Positions 7,376 to 9,451 of a DNA stretch of 9,451 nt are shown piece by piece; positions within the stretch are counted from its first letter, which is position 1, and each line of letters starts with the position of its first letter. The position numbers and the translations under genes are program-made. This DNA comes from an uncultured Rikenellaceae bacterium. Lineage in GTDB: Bacteria; Bacteroidota; Bacteroidia; Bacteroidales; Rikenellaceae. The stretch spans positions 1-9,451 of the forward strand of contig CAMRVW010000090.1 in assembly GCA_947054185.1 (NCBI GenBank), in the 5' to 3' direction. Below the pieces are notes generated by a model. It worked only from the letters and a program-made list of their open reading frames with translations, did no database searches and was not told the origin of the DNA.

Positions 7376-7403
7376 AAGGTGCCGATATATATATCGGCAC
7401 CTT
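7376..7403 (+). terminator. Perfect 28-bp palindrome, probable ruvC terminator
   Basis: The half-site AAGGTGCCGATATA (7376-7389) is followed directly by its exact reverse complement (7390-7403). It starts two bases after the ruvC stop. In RNA it would make a stem of about 12 pairs with a small AU loop. The trailing sequence TTGTCTATATA is only moderately T-rich, so the intrinsic terminator is good on structure and fair on tail. Being symmetric, it might also act on leftward transcription of the opposite gene. Confidence 0.75.
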
Positions 7404-7487
7404 GTCTATATATCCGCCTGTGTTTTTGGCATATTGTTTGCCCCGACAGATATAGGGAATGTTTGTCGTGGCAGATGTAATATCCGG

Positions 7488-7620
7488 GCGATTTTCTGCA
7501 ACGCGATTTTCTGCAACGCAATTTTATGCGGGAGTACTTTCTGCAAAGGCGTTTTTGGACAAGGCTTTATGCGGGTGCATCTTATGCCTGTCCGCTTTTG
7601 CAAAAGCGCTTTATGCGGTC
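7488..7620 (+). repeat. Degenerate 15-bp tandem repeat array
   Basis: Two identical copies of GCGATTTTCTGCAAC (7488-7502 and 7503-7517) are followed by diverging units in the same register: GCAATTTTATGCGGG (7518-7532), AGTACTTTCTGCAAA (7533-7547), GGCGTTTTTGGACAA (7548-7562), a 13-base unit (7563-7575), then units at 7576-7590, 7591-7605 and 7606-7620. The shared core is a T-rich run followed by TGC. It fills about half of the gap between the convergent ruvC and hydrolase genes. Because the period is 15, every reading frame across it shows a five-residue repeat. No protein is supported with confidence. Confidence 0.7.
7593..7608 (-). repeat. 16-bp perfect palindrome downstream of the hydrolase gene
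   Basis: CGCTTTTGCAAAAGCG is self-complementary and lies 25 bases beyond the stop of the leftward hydrolase gene, inside the end of the tandem repeat array. It could form a hairpin at the end of that message, but no T-run follows on the minus strand, so it is a weak terminator candidate. Confidence 0.4.
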
Positions 7621-7632
7621 ACCGGGCGGCTT

Positions 7633-8631
7633 CTATTCTATTTTGAATATCTCGCCCAGCCTCGGTATGGCCACTGGTATATCACGTCTTCGAGCCTCTT
7701 TTTCAAACACATGGGGAGGGTCGTAAAAAGGCTCGTCCGACAGGTCGAAAGTGCCGTAATGCATCGGAACGGTGAGGCGGGCCTCCACATCGGCGGCGGC
7801 ATCGAGGGCCTCATGCGGCGATATGTGGTTGCGTTGCATGAACCAGCGTGGCTTGTATGCCCCTATGGCTATTATGGCTATGTCGGGTTGTCCGCAAAGC
7901 GACCGCACCTCACTGAAGTGACGCCCGTAACCGGTGTCGCCGCTGTAATAGACATTACGGCTGCCGCTTATCCAAAACGAACCCCAGAGACGCGATCCTC
8001 CGTCGTTGGCACTCCGCTTGCTCCAGTGCTTGGCCGGCAGGAAGGTGATGGACACGGGACCGTCGTCATAACGCTGGTACCACCCCGCCTCGACAATCTT
8101 CACCGGGTTATCGCTCCATTGGGCTATCAGCGACCCCACTCCTATGCCACACACCACGGTGATGTCGGGGTTATTGTCGAGCAACAGCCTGACCGACTTC
8201 TTGTCGAGGTGGTCGTAATGGTCGTGGCTTATCAGAAGATAGTCTATGTGTTTGAATATATGAGGATCGACGGGCAGTTTGCTCTCCCGCTTGACGAAAG
8301 GTATGCTCCAGAACACAGGGTCGAACAGGAATCGTTTGCCGTCCATGCACATGTAAAAAGAGCTGTGTCCGAGCCATACCAATGCCCCATTGTCGGCATC
8401 GGCAAGGTCGGCAAGGTAATGCACCGGCGGATTCCACCTCTCCTTTCGTTTCTCATCGCGTTGCGGGTTGGGTGAGAAACGCCATTTAAGCACACCGGCC
8501 ACACCATGGGCAAAGTTACGCTCGTTATTGAGAAACTTGCCGCGAAAGGCGCGGTTACCGCTCCAACGGCTCTTTATGGTGACAAGGTCTTTATTGTTAT
8601 GGTAACTGATGTTTTTTCTTATCCCCTTCAT
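7633..8631 (-). CDS. Metallo-beta-lactamase-fold hydrolase, NAPE-PLD-like
   Basis: This is a zinc-dependent hydrolase of the MBL fold, closest in motif layout to N-acylphosphatidylethanolamine phospholipase D and related bacterial proteins. In the 332-residue version the motifs are WLGHSS (86-91), the metal motif SHDHYDHLD (135-143: H136, H138, D140, H141), PAKHWS with H202, GDTGY with D232, IGAYKPRWFM (256-265) and MHYGTFDLSDEP with H291. The gaps between these metal ligands match, from memory, those of human NAPE-PLD closely. No signal peptide or membrane segment is visible, so it is probably cytoplasmic. The frame is open up to an ATG at 8739, but I prefer the ATG at 8629-8631: the extra 36 residues are uncharacteristic and use codons (CTT, CTA, CGA, GGA, AGT) unlike the rest. 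It lies downstream of gtrA on the same strand with no clear promoter of its own. The substrate cannot be deduced; a phospholipid or N-acyl lipid is a guess from the family. Confidence 0.87.
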   Translation of the reverse strand: MKGIRKNISYHNNKDLVTIKSRWSGNRAFRGKFLNNERNFAHGVAGVLKWRFSPNPQRDEKRKERWNPPVHYLADLADADNGALVWLGHSSFYMCMDGKRFLFDPVFWSIPFVKRESKLPVDPHIFKHIDYLLISHDHYDHLDKKSVRLLLDNNPDITVVCGIGVGSLIAQWSDNPVKIVEAGWYQRYDDGPVSITFLPAKHWSKRSANDGGSRLWGSFWISGSRNVYYSGDTGYGRHFSEVRSLCGQPDIAIIAIGAYKPRWFMQRNHISPHEALDAAADVEARLTVPMHYGTFDLSDEPFYDPPHVFEKEARRRDIPVAIPRLGEIFKIE

Positions 8632-8794
8632 AGTAAGAACGTTTTCTTTAATCGCACTTTGCCTCTCCGACACATCGCTGCCATCTGTCGAAGCCGACGT
8701 TTTTAGTTTTCCATGACAAAGTGCATCGGGTCGCTTCATGCAATCGGCCGCACAATGTCGGCTTCATCTATCCAACGTTTTTTATTGCGGCTTA

Positions 8795-9280
8795 TTACTC
8801 GGTATGACCCCTGAATGAGAAATTCTTTTGCAGCAGGTAACTGATCAGCACGGTAAGGATGGTCAATATGGCGTTCGATATCGAGGGAAACCATTCCAGT
8901 ACCTCCACCAACAGTTTGAGCCCGAAGTATTTGACTCCTATATTGAGCATCACCACCAGGAAATATCGCCCTCCCTGTGTGACGTTCTTCAATGTTGAGT
9001 TTCTGAACGACACATTCTTGGCCAACCACAACCCCGTGAAAAAAGTTATCGGGAAAACAGTAAGAAAAGCAGCTATCTCGCCCGAGATGGTGACGGCACC
9101 GATATGCAGACACCTCCCTTTGTATAAAAACTGATAGACCAAAAAGTACAGCACCATGTCAAGAAGCATGTTGCACCCGCCGCACACACCGTAACGAAAC
9201 ATCTGCCTCGACATGAATCGCCCCAGAAAAGGAAGGTAAAACCTGTCGATGACTCTTATTATCATTTCACTTAATGCCAT
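8795..9280 (-). CDS. GtrA-family four-helix membrane protein
   Basis: GtrA-like proteins are small inner-membrane proteins associated with moving polyprenyl-phosphate-linked sugars across the membrane for surface glycan synthesis; the biochemical role of most members is unproven. The 161 residues have four hydrophobic segments (about 28-52, 59-86, 105-127, 135-151). Family-like positions include RYGVCGGCNMLLD at the first helix, the FPITFFTGLWLAKNVSFR stretch (76-93) ending helix two, and the closing QKNFSFR (151-157). Helix two is followed by a basic loop. The annotated ATG is at 9278-9280, but a -7 promoter element ends only 4 bases upstream, so the second in-frame ATG (9263-9265, residue 6) may be the true start, giving 156 residues. 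It precedes the NAPE-PLD-like gene on the same strand. No glycosyltransferase partner lies in view. Confidence 0.88.
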   Translation of the reverse strand: MALSEMIIRVIDRFYLPFLGRFMSRQMFRYGVCGGCNMLLDMVLYFLVYQFLYKGRCLHIGAVTISGEIAAFLTVFPITFFTGLWLAKNVSFRNSTLKNVTQGGRYFLVVMLNIGVKYFGLKLLVEVLEWFPSISNAILTILTVLISYLLQKNFSFRGHTE

Positions 9281-9284
9281 ATCG

Positions 9285-9292
9285 CAAATTTA
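9285..9292 (-). promoter_or_regulatory. Bacteroidota -7 promoter element for gtrA
   Basis: The minus strand reads TAAATTTG, a perfect TAnnTTTG match. Only four bases (CGAT) separate it from the first possible gtrA ATG, while 19 bases separate it from the second ATG (9263-9265). Nineteen is also the spacing seen between element and ATG at the wecA-like gene. No -33 TTG is evident. Confidence 0.55.
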
Positions 9293-9325
9293 GTAATTTT
9301 TCGGAAAAATACATGAGCTGCGGTT

Positions 9326-9333
9326 TAGGTTTG
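9326..9333 (+). promoter_or_regulatory. Possible rightward -7 promoter element
   Basis: TAGGTTTG matches TAnnTTTG on the + strand in the gap to the right of gtrA. It would start a transcript near 9338-9340 running off towards the right edge, through the hairpin at 9426-9440. A single 8-base degenerate match can occur by chance, and no -33 element supports it. Confidence 0.35.
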
Positions 9334-9351
9334 CTGCATCTGACGGTAATT

Positions 9352-9404
9352 TGCGGGGACTGCCGTTTGTTTTGCCGCAATGCCCTTATTGTGCGGGAAC
9401 TGCC
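9352..9404 (+). repeat. Imperfect 13-bp direct repeat
   Basis: TGCGGGGACTGCC (9352-9364) and TGCGGGAACTGCC (9392-9404) differ at one base and are spaced exactly 40 bases apart. They lie in the non-coding stretch between gtrA and the right edge. Their role is unknown. Confidence 0.5.
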
Positions 9405-9425
9405 TCCGGCGGCCCTTCCGGGGGA

Positions 9426-9445
9426 GGGGTCTTAGACCCCGTTTT
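9426..9445 (+). terminator. Hairpin followed by T4, terminator or attenuator candidate at the right edge
   Basis: GGGGTC (9426-9431) pairs with GACCCC (9435-9440) across a TTA loop, followed by GTTTT. The direction fits rightward transcription from the possible promoter at 9326. No coding region precedes it on that strand inside the window, so it would end a short RNA or sit in the leader of a gene beyond the edge. It could also be one copy of a dispersed palindromic repeat. Confidence 0.45.
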
Positions 9446-9451
9446 GAGAGG

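Noticed and set aside
7488..7620. CRISPR array
   Set aside because: The units are contiguous 15-mers without spacers and diverge progressively, and there are no cas genes.
7459..8475. Open frame of 338 codons on the + strand opposite the MBL-fold hydrolase
   Set aside because: The minus strand has every metal-ligand motif of the family in order; the + frame has no recognisable motif and begins in the tandem repeat.
8654..8724. Inverted pair GCACTTTG / CAAAGTGC as a terminator or operator
   Set aside because: Eight-base arms with a 55-base loop and no T-run; such a pair can arise by chance, so it is only mentioned under the start-site finding.
1..9451. A novel defence, mobile or secretion system
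   Set aside because: All eight coding regions fall into known housekeeping or envelope families; there is no integrase, transposase, toxin-antitoxin pair, nuclease-helicase pair or reverse transcriptase in either strand.

Overview
This window reads as a chromosomal segment from a Bacteroidota genome, most likely order Bacteroidales. Three things point there. The protein families have Bacteroidales-type variants: DsbD with a GCVNC thioredoxin site, CysRS with KMGKS, and a GtrA protein with an IDRFYLPF-like start. Several start codons have the Bacteroidota -7 promoter element TAnnTTTG a short distance upstream. There are no Shine-Dalgarno sequences. Isoleucine is written mainly as ATA (25 of 33 Ile codons in lpxD by my count). 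I cannot name the genus.

Layout. The left half is transcribed leftwards: cysS (2832-4289), then dsbD (754-2739), then, after a 348-base gap, the first 135 codons of gcvP (1-405), which runs off the left edge. From a divergent promoter region at 4290-4539 a rightward block begins: a WecA/MraY-family sugar-phosphate transferase (4540-5646), lpxD (5753-6784) and ruvC (6822-7373), closed by a perfect 28-bp palindrome just after the ruvC stop. A convergent gap (7374-7632) holds a degenerate 15-bp tandem repeat. To its right, a leftward pair follows: a GtrA-family membrane protein (8795-9280) upstream of a NAPE-PLD-like metallo-beta-lactamase-fold hydrolase (7633-8631 by my start). The last 170 bases are intergenic, with divergent promoter-like elements and a hairpin at the right edge.

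Function. Most of this is core metabolism: glycine cleavage, periplasmic thiol reduction, cysteinyl-tRNA charging, Holliday-junction resolution and the third step of lipid A synthesis. The WecA-like enzyme starts polyprenyl-phosphate-linked glycan assembly, and GtrA proteins are linked to moving lipid-linked sugars, so envelope building is the main theme of the right half. I see no transposase, integrase, phage gene, CRISPR array, tRNA or rRNA.

I did not find a convincing undescribed multi-gene system. The less ordinary signals are non-coding: a strongly G-skewed gap with a canonical G-quadruplex motif ahead of gcvP, a possible small RNA or attenuator at the right edge, the 15-bp repeat array, and a promoter so close to the annotated gtrA start that either the message is leaderless or the start is internal.
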